Source: Synergistaceae bacterium (lineage in GTDB: Bacteria > Synergistota > Synergistia > Synergistales > Aminobacteriaceae). From it: DNA of 64,000 bases. The first letter of the stretch is position 1. Every line of letters begins with the position of its first letter. Positions 54,836 to 63,800 of the stretch are shown here, piece after piece. Under the pieces are notes generated by a model. That model worked only from the letters and a program-made list of their open reading frames with translations. It was not told the origin of the DNA and searched no databases. The position numbers and the translations under genes were made by a program. The DNA lies in the NCBI GenBank assembly GCA_031277095.1, contig JAISLU010000071.1:1-64000 (forward strand). The letters are read 5' to 3'.

Positions 54836-55300
54836 GTGTCTAAAATCATCGTTCTTTCCGTGGGGAAAATCAGGGACAAGCGCATCGCCTCCCTGTCCAA
54901 AGAATATCTGGAGCGCATTTACCCCGGCGGCGTCGTTTCGGCGGAGAGCATCCCCGACCGGACGGGCTCGCCCGAGGAGCGGGTAGAACGGGAAGGCCAG
55001 GAGATATTGAAGTATCTCCGCCCCCGAGACCGTCTGCTTCTCCTTCGGGAGGACGGCGAAGAACAGGGGAGTATGGATTTTGCCCGCCTGCTGTCCAGTG
55101 AGATGGCGTCCGCCGCCGGCAGGGTTGTCCTGTCCATAGGGGGGCCCTGGGGGACCTCCCAGGCCGTGAAAAATCGGGCCGACAAGGGCATCGCCCTCTC
55201 GCGGATGACCTTTCCCCACGAAATGTGCTTTCTTTTTCTCACCGAACAGCTTTACCGCGCCTTTTCAATTTTACGGGGTTCGGAGTATCATCATGATTGA
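54836..55300 (+). CDS. rlmH: 23S rRNA pseudouridine-1915 N3-methyltransferase RlmH
   Basis: The 154-residue SPOUT enzyme has IIVLSVGKIRDKRI at the start, the SAM-binding VLSIGGPWGTS near residue 101, and LTEQLYRAFSILRGSEYHH at the C-terminus. GTG 54836 is the start that gives the family N-terminus; no strong ribosome site is visible, as a repeat occupies the leader. A very long frame upstream is an artefact overlapping the kinase. Confidence 0.92.
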   Translation: MSKIIVLSVGKIRDKRIASLSKEYLERIYPGGVVSAESIPDRTGSPEERVEREGQEILKYLRPRDRLLLLREDGEEQGSMDFARLLSSEMASAAGRVVLSIGGPWGTSQAVKNRADKGIALSRMTFPHEMCFLFLTEQLYRAFSILRGSEYHHD

Positions 55301-55388
55301 AGAGATGGATGATTGAAGAGAGGATTGCAGAGCAAAAGTCCGGGTACAGGAATATTATGAATATTACGCGATACAGGAGGTCGTAACC

Positions 55389-55700
55389 GTGAAAATCAAC
55401 AACATGATGAAACAGGCTCAAAAAATGCAGGCCCAGATGATGCAGATTCAAGAGCAGTTGGCGGACGAACGGGTCGAGGGCAACGCCGGCGGAGGGATGG
55501 TCAAGGCGGTTTTCACGGGGCAGGGGGAGCTGCTGGCGGTCAAGATCGACCCCGAGGTGATCAAACCCGACGACGCGGAGATGCTGGAGGACCTGGTGAC
55601 GGTCGCCGTCAACGACGGAATTCATAAAAGCAAAGAGCTGGCGGAATCGCGCATGGGCATGCTCTCGGGTATGCTGGGCTCTTTGGGGCTGGGGGATTAA
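55389..55700 (+). CDS. YbaB/EbfC nucleoid-associated protein
   Basis: The 103-residue protein is of the YbaB/EbfC family: a helical N-terminus rich in Met and Gln (MMKQAQKMQAQMMQIQEQL), then VKAVFTGQGELLAVKIDPE, and a Met/Gly-rich end. It binds DNA. It stands just before recR, the classic pair. GTG start with AGGAGG. Confidence 0.95.
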   Translation: MKINNMMKQAQKMQAQMMQIQEQLADERVEGNAGGGMVKAVFTGQGELLAVKIDPEVIKPDDAEMLEDLVTVAVNDGIHKSKELAESRMGMLSGMLGSLGLGD

Positions 55701-55728
55701 ACATTTTTGGCCCCTGGGTTGCCGGCTC

Positions 55729-56379
55729 ATGATGAATTCGATTGGGAGGAATTCGATTGGGAGGGATTTGACTGGTAGGGATTCGATTGGGCGGTTGGTG
55801 GCTTTCTTCAACAAATTTCCGGGCATAGGGAACAAAAGCGCCAGGAGAATGGCCTTTTTTTTGCTTCGTCAGGAAGAATCCTTTCTCCGGGCTATGGGCA
55901 ACACCATCGCCGAGCTGAAAGACCACCTTTTCACCTGCGGCGAGTGCGGCAACATCTCCGATTCCGACCCTTGCCCCATCTGCGGGGACCCGCTGAGGGA
56001 CAGGTCCGTTCTCTGCGTAGTGGAAAGCATCGACGACCTGGCATCCTTCGAGCAGGCGGGGGTCTACAACGGCCTGTATCACGTTCTGGGCGGCAGGGTC
56101 TCTCCCCTGGAGGATCAGGAGCTGAGCGAAGAGTGCGTGGAGTCCCTGCTGCGGCACATGGAGAACACGAAAGCCGGGGAGATCATCATCGCCACGAACC
56201 CCCGAATGGAAGGGGACCTGACCTATTACACGCTTTTGGAAATTTTGAAACCCCAAATGGCGGAAAAGGGACTCAAGGTCTCCCGCCTGGCCTTTGGGCT
56301 GCCTGTGGGAGGGTCCATCGAGTTCGCGGACCGAATGACCCTCCATACGGCCCTGGAATCCAGAATCGCAAGCCGATGA
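55729..56379 (+). CDS. recR: Recombination protein RecR
   Basis: The 216-residue protein has the helix-hairpin-helix FPGIGNKSARRMAFFLL, the zinc finger with Cys-x2-Cys (ECGNISDSDPCPIC) and the Toprim domain (VVESIDDLASFEQAG). It loads RecA with RecF and RecO. The N-terminus (MMNSIGRNSIGRDLTGRD) comes from four 15-bp units. The start is ambiguous because each unit carries a GGGAGG-like site and in-frame TTG codons occur. Confidence 0.93.
   Translation: MMNSIGRNSIGRDLTGRDSIGRLVAFFNKFPGIGNKSARRMAFFLLRQEESFLRAMGNTIAELKDHLFTCGECGNISDSDPCPICGDPLRDRSVLCVVESIDDLASFEQAGVYNGLYHVLGGRVSPLEDQELSEECVESLLRHMENTKAGEIIIATNPRMEGDLTYYTLLEILKPQMAEKGLKVSRLAFGLPVGGSIEFADRMTLHTALESRIASR
55735..55794. repeat. 15-bp in-frame repeat at the recR start, four copies
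   Basis: AATTCGATTGGGAGG occurs at 55735 and 55750, GATTTGACTGGTAGG at 55765, and GATTCGATTGGGCGG at 55780. It adds about 20 residues ahead of the RecR core, or it multiplies the ribosome binding site. Confidence 0.95.
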
Positions 56380-56383
56380 GTCC

Positions 56384-57670
56384 ATGAAGATTCTGCATAC
56401 GTCGGACTGGCACCTGGGACGCACCCTTTACGGCAGAAAGCGCACCGCTGAGTTCGAGGCGTTTCTGGAATGGCTGCTGGCGGTGCTGAGAGAGCAGAAA
56501 ATCGACGTTCTGCTTGTGGCGGGGGATATTTTCGACACCATCGCCCCCCCCAACCGCGCGCAGCAGCTTTATTACCGTTTTTTGTGCCGGGCATCGGAAT
56601 CTGGCTGCCGTCACGCGGTGATCGTGGGCGGCAACCACGACTCCCCCTCTTTTCTGGACGCGCCCAAAGAGCTTTTGAGCTTCCTGGACGTACACGTGGT
56701 GGGGGCCGTCCCGGAAAAAATCGAGGAAGAACTTCTGATTCTTCGGGGCTCCGACGGTCTTCCGGAGTTGCTGGTCTGCGCGGTGCCTTATCTGCGGGAC
56801 AAAGACGTCCGCATTTTCTCGGCGAACGAAAGCCTCGACGACAAAGAGCGCAGCTTGACGACGGGAATCGAGGGGCACTATGGCGAAATCGGGCGTTTGG
56901 CCGTGGAAAGGCTGGCGCAGTTGAGGGACTCGGGGGAGGTGGGGGCAAACAAACACGTCCCCATCGTCGCCACGGGGCATCTTTTTGCCGCCAGCGGCCA
57001 AACGGTGGAAGGCGACGGCGTCCGGGACCTGTACGTGGGGTCTCTGGGCTGCGTGGACGTGAAGCGATTCCCCCCCTGTTTCGACTATCTCGCCCTGGGA
57101 CACCTCCACTCCCCTCAGAAAATAGGAGAGACCGCGCGTTACAGCGGCTCCCCCTTGCCCATGAACGCAAAAGAGGCGGAACAGGGAAGAAAAAGCGTTT
57201 TGGTGATCGATTTCGATGCGATAGATTTTAATGCGGGAGCAAAAATACCTGAGACAAAAATAGGTGACGCCCAAAAGCCCTCGATAACTGAGCTGGCGGT
57301 TCCGCTCTTTCAGGAGCTGGCGATCATCGAAGGGGATATGGAATTTTTGGAATCCCGTTTGGTAGAATTACGTGAGCGCGAGAGCAGCGCCTGGCTGGAA
57401 ATCATCTACACAGGAGAGACTTTCGTTCCGGACCTGCGGGAGCGTTTGAGGGCGCTGACCGCCGGCTCGGGGCTGGAGATCCTTCGGGTGAAGGACGCGC
57501 GGGCCCTCAAGGACGTTCCTGGGGCTTGGGGCGTGGGGGAGATGCTGGACGAATTGGACGTTTCGGATGTGTTTTTGCGCTGCCTGGATGTTCGGAAAGT
57601 TCCCGACGAAGCGCGAGCCGAACTGTTGAACGCTTACCGCGAGGTCCTGGCCTCGTTACAGGAGATGTGA
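56384..57670 (+). CDS. sbcD: Exonuclease subunit SbcD
   Basis: The 428-residue Mre11-type nuclease has HTSDWHLGRTLYGRKR at the start, LLVAGDIFDT near 40, GGNHDSPSF near 85 and LALGHLHSPQKIG near 235. With SbcC it opens DNA hairpins and processes breaks. It starts 4 bp after recR and ends 1 bp before sbcC. Confidence 0.95.
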   Translation: MKILHTSDWHLGRTLYGRKRTAEFEAFLEWLLAVLREQKIDVLLVAGDIFDTIAPPNRAQQLYYRFLCRASESGCRHAVIVGGNHDSPSFLDAPKELLSFLDVHVVGAVPEKIEEELLILRGSDGLPELLVCAVPYLRDKDVRIFSANESLDDKERSLTTGIEGHYGEIGRLAVERLAQLRDSGEVGANKHVPIVATGHLFAASGQTVEGDGVRDLYVGSLGCVDVKRFPPCFDYLALGHLHSPQKIGETARYSGSPLPMNAKEAEQGRKSVLVIDFDAIDFNAGAKIPETKIGDAQKPSITELAVPLFQELAIIEGDMEFLESRLVELRERESSAWLEIIYTGETFVPDLRERLRALTAGSGLEILRVKDARALKDVPGAWGVGEMLDELDVSDVFLRCLDVRKVPDEARAELLNAYREVLASLQEM

Positions 57671-57671
57671 A

Positions 57672-60600
57672 ATGCGCATACTCAACGTTCGTTTCAAAAA
57701 CCTCAACTCCCTTGCCGGGGAGTGGAAAATAGATTTTACGAACCCCGCCTACGCCTCCGACGGGATTTTTGCCATAACGGGCCCCACGGGGGCGGGCAAA
57801 ACCACCATTCTGGACGCGATATGTCTGGCGCTTTACGGTCGGACGCCGCGTCTGAAAGACGTGACTCAAAACACCAACGAGGTCATGTCCCGCCAAACCG
57901 GCGAGTGTTTTGCCGAGATTCTCTTCGAGACGGGCCTCGCAACGAATACCAGCGGTCTAAATGGCTTAAATAGCTTAAATTATAAAGGCTCCCGAGACGG
58001 GTTCAAGAGGTACAGCGTCTTTTGGGGGCAGCACCGCGCCCGCAGAAGCCCCCAGGGCGCCCTGCAACAGCCTCGGCACGAGATCGCGGACGCCGAGACG
58101 GGGGAGATCCTGGAGACCCGCCAGCGCGATACCGCCGAAAAAATTAAGGAGGTGACCGGGCTCACCTTCGACCAATTCGTCCGCTCCATTCTGCTGGCGC
58201 AGGGAAGTTTTTCCGCGTTTCTCCAGAGCGAGCCCGGGGAGCGATCTCCCATCCTGGAGCAAATTACGGGGACGGAGATCTACAGCCAAATTTCCATGCG
58301 GGTGCATGAAATCCGCGCCGCCGAACGCGCGGCCCTCGCCGCTCTGGAGGCCGAGACGTCGAGCTTCAAGATCCTGGAGCCGGAAGAAAGAGATGAACTG
58401 GAGTCTCAACTGGAGTTCCAGCTCCGGGAGGAGATCGAGTCGGAAAAAATTCTGGAGCAGTGCAGCGCCGAGCTCGACTGGCTGGAGAACATGGCGGCGC
58501 TTCAGAAGGAGCTGGACGCCCTGGAGGACCGGCGGCGGGACCTGACCCGGCGGCAGGAGGGGTTCGAGCCGGAGCGCCAGCGATTGGAGCGGGCCCAGCA
58601 GGCCCTGGAGTTCGGCAGCGCCCACGCCGCGCTGGTCATGCTGCGAAAAGAGCAGGAGTCGGAAAAACGCGCGCTTTTGGAGTGCCAGGCAAAACTGCCG
58701 GAGCTGGAGGCCGACGTCCGGCGCTCGGAAGAGTCCCTGCAGCTGGCCGTCTCCCTTCACATGGAAAAACAGGCGGAACAAAAGAACGTTCTGGACCTTT
58801 TACGTAAAATTCGGGAACTGGACCTCAAAGAGAAAGAAAAAGAAGCCCCGATCCAGGAGATCCAGGCCGCCGTCAAAGAGCTGACGGAGAGGGCCGAGGT
58901 GTTCCGCGCCCGATTGAACAAAGAACAATCCCGATTCGAAACCGCCCAGATCCGCGCCAGGGACATCCGAAAATTTCTGCAGGACAACGTCTCCGACGAA
59001 AGATTGGTGGAGCAGTTGACGGGGATACGGACCCGTTTCGACGCTCTGTGCGCGCTGCTGGAAAAACGGCAGAGTTCGGACAAAGAGCGCGTCGTGGCCG
59101 AGAGCCGCCGCCAGGAGGCGCAAAACCGGCTGAGCGGGCAAAGCGTTCTCTACGAAACGGCAAAGTCGAAGTTTGCGGCCAGCGAGGACGCCCTCCGAAA
59201 ACAAAAAGCTGCCTTGAACGAAATCCTCGGAAAACGCACCATAGGGGAGTGGCGGGAGGAGCGGGAGGCACTGGTCGAGGGGAAAATGAAACAAGGCCAG
59301 GCCGAAGAAGTGCTCAGGCGCCGTGCCGAGACCCTGGAGGCGCGGGAAAAGGCGAAAACGCGGCTCGCCGCCCTCGAATCCTCTCGAAAAGAATGGCAGC
59401 AGCGCATCGCCGAGCAGAGGGGCAAGATACTGAACACGGAAAAGGAAGTTCAGTACCTGGAGGTACAGACGGAGCTGGTTCAGCGCATCAAAGATTTGGA
59501 GGAGGCCAGAGGTCGGCTCCAGGACGGAGAGCCTTGTCCTTTGTGCGGATCCAGAGAGCATCCCTACGCCTCGGGCAACATCCCCCAGTCGGACGAGGTG
59601 CGGCTGGCCCTGCGTCAGATGAAAGACGAGCTGGCGAGGGAGAACGATACCCTTTCGGCCCTGCAGATCAAAAACGCCCAGATTGATCAGGAAATACTTC
59701 AGGTCCAGGACGAAGACGCGCGCCTTCTATCCAACCTCCAGGACCTGGAGAGCCGGCTGGCCCAGGATTTGTCGGCGCTGCAGATGGTGCTGCAGATGGA
59801 CGGCGATCCCCTGGCGGCCATTGTGCGGCTGCGGCAGAAAACGGAAGAAATCCTGCAAAAAACTCGCCTGACCGTGGAACGCGCGGAAAAACTGGAGAAA
59901 GAACACACTTTGGCCCGGGAGGAACTGGAGAGAAACAAGGAAGAACGGGACCAATTGGCCCGCTCTCAGCAGGAGGCGGAGTTCGTCAAGGAAACCGCGG
60001 CCCGGGAGTGGGAGCGTTTGGTGCAGGAGATTCGCCTTCAGGACGAGGAGCTGAAAAACATCCGCGTCGACTTGGTCCATCAGGTGGCCCCCTTCGGCTT
60101 CAAAAACCTTCCCGACGAACGGCCGGAACAGGTTTTGGAGTCCCTGGAGGCCCGGTCGCAAAAGTGGCAGGAATACCACCGGTCCCGGACGGAACTCGAA
60201 AAAGAACTTTCCGTGCAGGAGCGGGACCTGCACCACATGCGCACCGATCTGGACAAGACGAACCTGGAATTGAAGGAAAAAACGGAGGCGGCGAAGAAAC
60301 TGCGCTCCGAAAAAGACTCCCTCAGGCAGCAGCGGGTCAGCCTCTTCGGAGAGAAGGACCCGGACGCGGAAGAAGCGGCCCAGGCCGCGCTGGTGGAGGC
60401 CGCTCGGAAACAGGTGGACGCGAAACGCGACGAGCGGGAGGCCGTGCTTCAGGAGTTTTCGAATATGCGTTCCCGCATGGAAGAACTGGGAAAATCCATT
60501 CACATCCGATCCGACAGCCTGCAAAAGGCGGATATTTCCTTCAAGAAACAGCTCGTCGCCAGTGACTTCAGGAATGAAGACGCCTATCTCTCGGCCTGTC

Positions 60601-61418
60601 TGCCCGAGGCGGAACGCAGGGTATTGCAGGAACGGGCCCAATCCCTTGCCGTGGAGCGGGCGGAGCTGGACGCCAGGCAGATGGACAAAAAATTCGGGCT
60701 GGAAGAACTTCGCCGCCGGCACCTGACGGACAGTTCACTGGAGGAAACGAGGGAGCGAAAGGCCCAGAGCTCCGCCCGGGTGAAAGAACTGCAGCAGTCG
60801 ATCGGGGCTCTTCGCGGGCGTCTGAAGAGCGAGGAGGATTTCGCCCTGAAAAAACGGGAGCGCATGGCGGCCCTGGAAAAACAAAAGAGCGAATGCCACC
60901 GGTGGGAGAAATTGCACGAACTGATCGGCTCCGCCGACGGGCAAAAATACCGCAACTTCGCGCAAAGCCTGACTTTCGAGATGGTCATACGGCACGCGAA
61001 CCAGCAGCTCCAAAAGATGATGGACCGCTATTTCCTCACCTGCGACGAAGAACAGGTTCTGGGGCTGAAAGTCGTGGACAACTATCAGGCCGGCGAGATC
61101 CGATCCGCCAAAAACCTTTCGGGGGGCGAAAGTTTCATCGTCAGCCTCGCTCTGGCGCTGGGCCTTTCCCAGATAGCCAGCCAGAAAGTGCGGGTCGACT
61201 CCCTTTTCCTGGACGAGGGTTTCGGCACCTTGGACGAAGAGGCCCTGGACACGGCTCTCTCCACTCTGACCAGCCTGCGGCAGGAGGGCAAGCTGATCGG
61301 CGTCATTTCTCACGTGGAGGCCCTGAAAGAGCGCATCGCCACCCAGATCGAGGTCATCCCCCTGGGAGATGGACGCAGCATCATCCGAGCCCCCGGCTGC
61401 GTAGGCCCTCTGGAATAA
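57672..61418 (+). CDS. sbcC: Exonuclease subunit SbcC
   Basis: The 1248-residue Rad50-type ATPase has Walker A TGPTGAGKTTILDAI near residue 37, two long coiled coils, the hook CPLCGSREHP near 620 (zinc hook), the signature LSGGESFIVSLALALG and Walker B SLFLDEGFGTLDEEAL near the end. An in-frame 9-bp repeat (57954-57980) inserts Gly-Leu-Asn-Gly-Leu-Asn-Ser-Leu-Asn after the ATPase N-lobe. Confidence 0.95.
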   Translation: MRILNVRFKNLNSLAGEWKIDFTNPAYASDGIFAITGPTGAGKTTILDAICLALYGRTPRLKDVTQNTNEVMSRQTGECFAEILFETGLATNTSGLNGLNSLNYKGSRDGFKRYSVFWGQHRARRSPQGALQQPRHEIADAETGEILETRQRDTAEKIKEVTGLTFDQFVRSILLAQGSFSAFLQSEPGERSPILEQITGTEIYSQISMRVHEIRAAERAALAALEAETSSFKILEPEERDELESQLEFQLREEIESEKILEQCSAELDWLENMAALQKELDALEDRRRDLTRRQEGFEPERQRLERAQQALEFGSAHAALVMLRKEQESEKRALLECQAKLPELEADVRRSEESLQLAVSLHMEKQAEQKNVLDLLRKIRELDLKEKEKEAPIQEIQAAVKELTERAEVFRARLNKEQSRFETAQIRARDIRKFLQDNVSDERLVEQLTGIRTRFDALCALLEKRQSSDKERVVAESRRQEAQNRLSGQSVLYETAKSKFAASEDALRKQKAALNEILGKRTIGEWREEREALVEGKMKQGQAEEVLRRRAETLEAREKAKTRLAALESSRKEWQQRIAEQRGKILNTEKEVQYLEVQTELVQRIKDLEEARGRLQDGEPCPLCGSREHPYASGNIPQSDEVRLALRQMKDELARENDTLSALQIKNAQIDQEILQVQDEDARLLSNLQDLESRLAQDLSALQMVLQMDGDPLAAIVRLRQKTEEILQKTRLTVERAEKLEKEHTLAREELERNKEERDQLARSQQEAEFVKETAAREWERLVQEIRLQDEELKNIRVDLVHQVAPFGFKNLPDERPEQVLESLEARSQKWQEYHRSRTELEKELSVQERDLHHMRTDLDKTNLELKEKTEAAKKLRSEKDSLRQQRVSLFGEKDPDAEEAAQAALVEAARKQVDAKRDEREAVLQEFSNMRSRMEELGKSIHIRSDSLQKADISFKKQLVASDFRNEDAYLSACLPEAERRVLQERAQSLAVERAELDARQMDKKFGLEELRRRHLTDSSLEETRERKAQSSARVKELQQSIGALRGRLKSEEDFALKKRERMAALEKQKSECHRWEKLHELIGSADGQKYRNFAQSLTFEMVIRHANQQLQKMMDRYFLTCDEEQVLGLKVVDNYQAGEIRSAKNLSGGESFIVSLALALGLSQIASQKVRVDSLFLDEGFGTLDEEALDTALSTLTSLRQEGKLIGVISHVEALKERIATQIEVIPLGDGRSIIRAPGCVGPLE
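57954..57980. repeat. 9-bp in-frame repeat in sbcC
   Basis: GGTCTAAAT, GGCTTAAAT and AGCTTAAAT lie head to tail, encoding three Gly/Ser-Leu-Asn units. Confidence 0.85.
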
Positions 61419-61437
61419 CGAGGGCAAGAAAATGGGG

Positions 61438-61508
61438 TCAGGGGACTAAGTCCCCTGAGACGAGTCTCCTGAGACGAGTCTCCTGCGGGGTGTGGGGTGG
61501 CGCCCCAC
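61438..61508. repeat. Cluster of palindromes after sbcC (REP-like)
   Basis: A perfect palindrome (TCAGGGGACT-A-AGTCCCCTGA, 61438-61458) is followed by a 14-bp unit TGAGACGAGTCTCC at 61456 and 61470 (itself palindromic) and by GTGGGG-TGGCG-CCCCAC (61492-61508). Compact nested palindromes between genes look like REP-type elements or a transcription stop. The rest of the gap to yebC (to 61654) is AT-rich without a gene. Confidence 0.65.
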
Positions 61509-61654
61509 GATCTTCGTTCGAGCTGCTTGCTTGGGTTAGATTTAGATTGGATATTGGAGAGGAAAAGCGGGAAGCGTCTTATAAAGTATCCTATAATGTG
61601 GGAAAGACCTTTGCTCTTATTCTTAAAAATCAATGAATTTATGAGGTGATTTTT

Positions 61655-62443
61655 TTGTCGGGACAGTCCAAGTGGGCAAACATCAAACACAGAAAGGCGG
61701 CTCAAGACGCCAAACGCGGCAACCTTTTCCAGAAGCTGGTGCGGGCGGTGATCGTCGCGGCCAAGGAGGGGGGCGGGGACCCCTCCATGAACATGCGATT
61801 GAAAACCGCCATCGAACGGGCCAAGGCCGTCAGCGTACCCATCGAGAATATCACGCGGGGAATCAAGCGGGGGACCGGTGAAATCGAGGGCGCGTCCTAC
61901 GAAGAACTGACCTACGAAGCCTATGGGCCCAGCGGAATCGCCCTTTTGATCGAGGTAATGACCGACAACCGCAATCGAACCACGCCCGAGATCCGGGCGC
62001 TCCTCACACGAAACGGCGGGCAGATGGGCGACGCGGGCAGCGTGGGCTGGATGTTCGAGCGCAAGGGCGTTATTGAAGTCAAAAACGAAATAAAAAGTGA
62101 AGTCAAAGGCGGGGCCAAGGGTCAGAGTTTGGACGAGGACGCTCTGATGTCCTGCGGACTGGAGGCGGGCATGACCGATATGGAGCCCTCCGACGAGGGC
62201 TACACCCTCTACTGCGAGCCCACCGACCTTCACGCCCTGCAGGCGGCTCTCGAAAAGGCGAAATACGTGGTGGAGAGCGCCGAGACCCCCATGGTCCCCA
62301 AAAACCTCGTGGAGATCTCCGACGTGGAGGCCGCCCGCAAAATTTTCCGTCTCATCGACGTCCTGGAAGAACACGACGACACCCAAAACGTCTACTCCAA
62401 CTTCGACGTTCCTGACGACGTTGCCGCCCAGCTTGAAGAATAA
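61655..62443 (+). CDS. YebC/PmpR family protein
   Basis: The 262-residue protein begins SGQSKWANIKHRKAAQDAKR and has GGDPSMNMRLKTAIERAK, the hallmark of this family of DNA-binding or translation-associated factors (recently linked to proline-stalled ribosomes). The TTG at 61655 with GAGGTGAT upstream gives the family start. An insert of Lys/Glu/Val residues (about 140-155) is lineage-specific. It precedes ruvCAB, a common neighbour. Confidence 0.93.
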   Translation: MSGQSKWANIKHRKAAQDAKRGNLFQKLVRAVIVAAKEGGGDPSMNMRLKTAIERAKAVSVPIENITRGIKRGTGEIEGASYEELTYEAYGPSGIALLIEVMTDNRNRTTPEIRALLTRNGGQMGDAGSVGWMFERKGVIEVKNEIKSEVKGGAKGQSLDEDALMSCGLEAGMTDMEPSDEGYTLYCEPTDLHALQAALEKAKYVVESAETPMVPKNLVEISDVEAARKIFRLIDVLEEHDDTQNVYSNFDVPDDVAAQLEE

Positions 62444-62506
62444 CCAGAGCAAGTTCTGCGGAACTCGTTCTGCAAGCTCTGAAAAAAGCATGGGGGGATA
62501 AAGAGG

Positions 62507-63037
62507 GTGCAGACCGGTAAAACACAGGCAGCGCCTGGACTTGTTTGCCTGGGGGTCGATCCGGGTCTGGCACGTTTGGGATATGGGTTGGTGAGGCAGT
62601 CGGGCTCGGTTGTTCGCGCAATCGCGTTCGGTTGCATAGAGACGAATCCCGATATGGCTTTTACGCAGCGTCTTTTGCGCCTGTACCAAGCCCTCGGGGA
62701 GCAGCTGGAAAACTGCTCCCCCGATTTTATGTGTGTGGAGCGGCTTTTTTTCGGGCGCAACATCACGACGGCGGAGTTCGTCTGGCAGGCGCGGGGTGTG
62801 GTGATGCTGTTGGCCGCCCAAAGGGGACTCGACGTCCTGGAGCCCAAGCCCAACCAGGTGAAAATGGCCGTTTGCGGGACGGGAAGCGCCGACAAAACGC
62901 AAGTTCAGAAGATGGTGCAGCGGCTTCTGGCGCTGGAGGTTTTGCCGCGGCCGGACGACGCCGCCGACGCTTTGGCCGTGGCTCTGACGGGTTTGGCGTA
63001 TTACAGACACGAACAAAAAACGGGACAGCATGTCTGA
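62507..63037 (+). CDS. ruvC: Holliday junction resolvase RuvC
   Basis: The 176-residue protein has catalytic acids in LGVDPGLARLGYG, VERLFFGRN and RPDDAADALAVAL. It cuts Holliday junctions symmetrically. The GTG start has a GGGGGG site. Followed 15 bp later by ruvA. Confidence 0.95.
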   Translation: MQTGKTQAAPGLVCLGVDPGLARLGYGLVRQSGSVVRAIAFGCIETNPDMAFTQRLLRLYQALGEQLENCSPDFMCVERLFFGRNITTAEFVWQARGVVMLLAAQRGLDVLEPKPNQVKMAVCGTGSADKTQVQKMVQRLLALEVLPRPDDAADALAVALTGLAYYRHEQKTGQHV

Positions 63038-63052
63038 AGGAGTCGATGGCGC

Positions 63053-63655
63053 ATGATTCGCTCTCTTTGCGGCGAAGTGCTTTCCGTGACGGAAACCTCC
63101 GCGGTTCTGGACGTGGGAGGCTTGGGGTTCGACGTTCTGTGTTCCCGGGGGGCCCTCGCCCTTTGCCTTCCCGGGGAACGGGCGCGTCTCACGGCTTATT
63201 TGCAGATCTCGGAGGCGGGGGTCGCCCTGTTCGGGTTCGCGAACGAGACGGAGCGGGAAATTTTTCTGAAGATCACCGCAATCAAGGGGATCGGGGGCCG
63301 CACGGGAATGACGATCTTGAGCGTGCTGTCCGCCGACGAAATCGTCCGCGCCGTCTCTTTGTCCGACGTCAACGCCTTTGTGCGCGTCCCGGGCGTGGGG
63401 CGCAAAACGGCGGAGCGGATTTGTTTCGAGCTGAAAAACAGCCTTCCCAAGGAATTCGCCTCTATGGCCGGCGCTCCTTCTCCCCCGAGCCGGGTGGCGG
63501 ACACGGTGGGGGACGCGCTGCGGTCTTTGGGGTTCGGGCAGGGGGACGTGGTGGGCGCCCTGAGCGTGGTGCGCGCGGCTCTGGGCGGGGACTTCGACAA
63601 GCTGAACGAGGAAAGCCTCTTGAAGGCGGCGTTGAAAGAGTTGCAGCGCAAATGA
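63053..63655 (+). CDS. ruvA: Holliday junction DNA helicase subunit RuvA
   Basis: The 200-residue protein has the OB domain (IRSLCGEVLSVTETSAVLD), the helix-hairpin-helix pairs (ITAIKGIGGRTGMTIL and VPGVGRKTAERI) and the C-terminal domain that binds RuvB. It is slightly short of the E. coli length but complete. Confidence 0.95.
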   Translation: MIRSLCGEVLSVTETSAVLDVGGLGFDVLCSRGALALCLPGERARLTAYLQISEAGVALFGFANETEREIFLKITAIKGIGGRTGMTILSVLSADEIVRAVSLSDVNAFVRVPGVGRKTAERICFELKNSLPKEFASMAGAPSPPSRVADTVGDALRSLGFGQGDVVGALSVVRAALGGDFDKLNEESLLKAALKELQRK

Positions 63656-63800
63656 CGGATATAGTGAATGATAAAAAGCCTTGGGTAAAAAGTTAGAATA
63701 GCTAAAAAACAAGTCCATTGCGCTATTGAGCGCGTGTACATTTAACATTTTTAAGTTAAAGGACTATACCCGAAAAGTCTTTTGAACGAGGAATCGATCG

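Noticed and set aside
61310..63748. 812-residue minus-strand frame opposite yebC, ruvC and ruvA
   Set aside because: All three plus-strand genes are certain by motif; the frame is a shadow.
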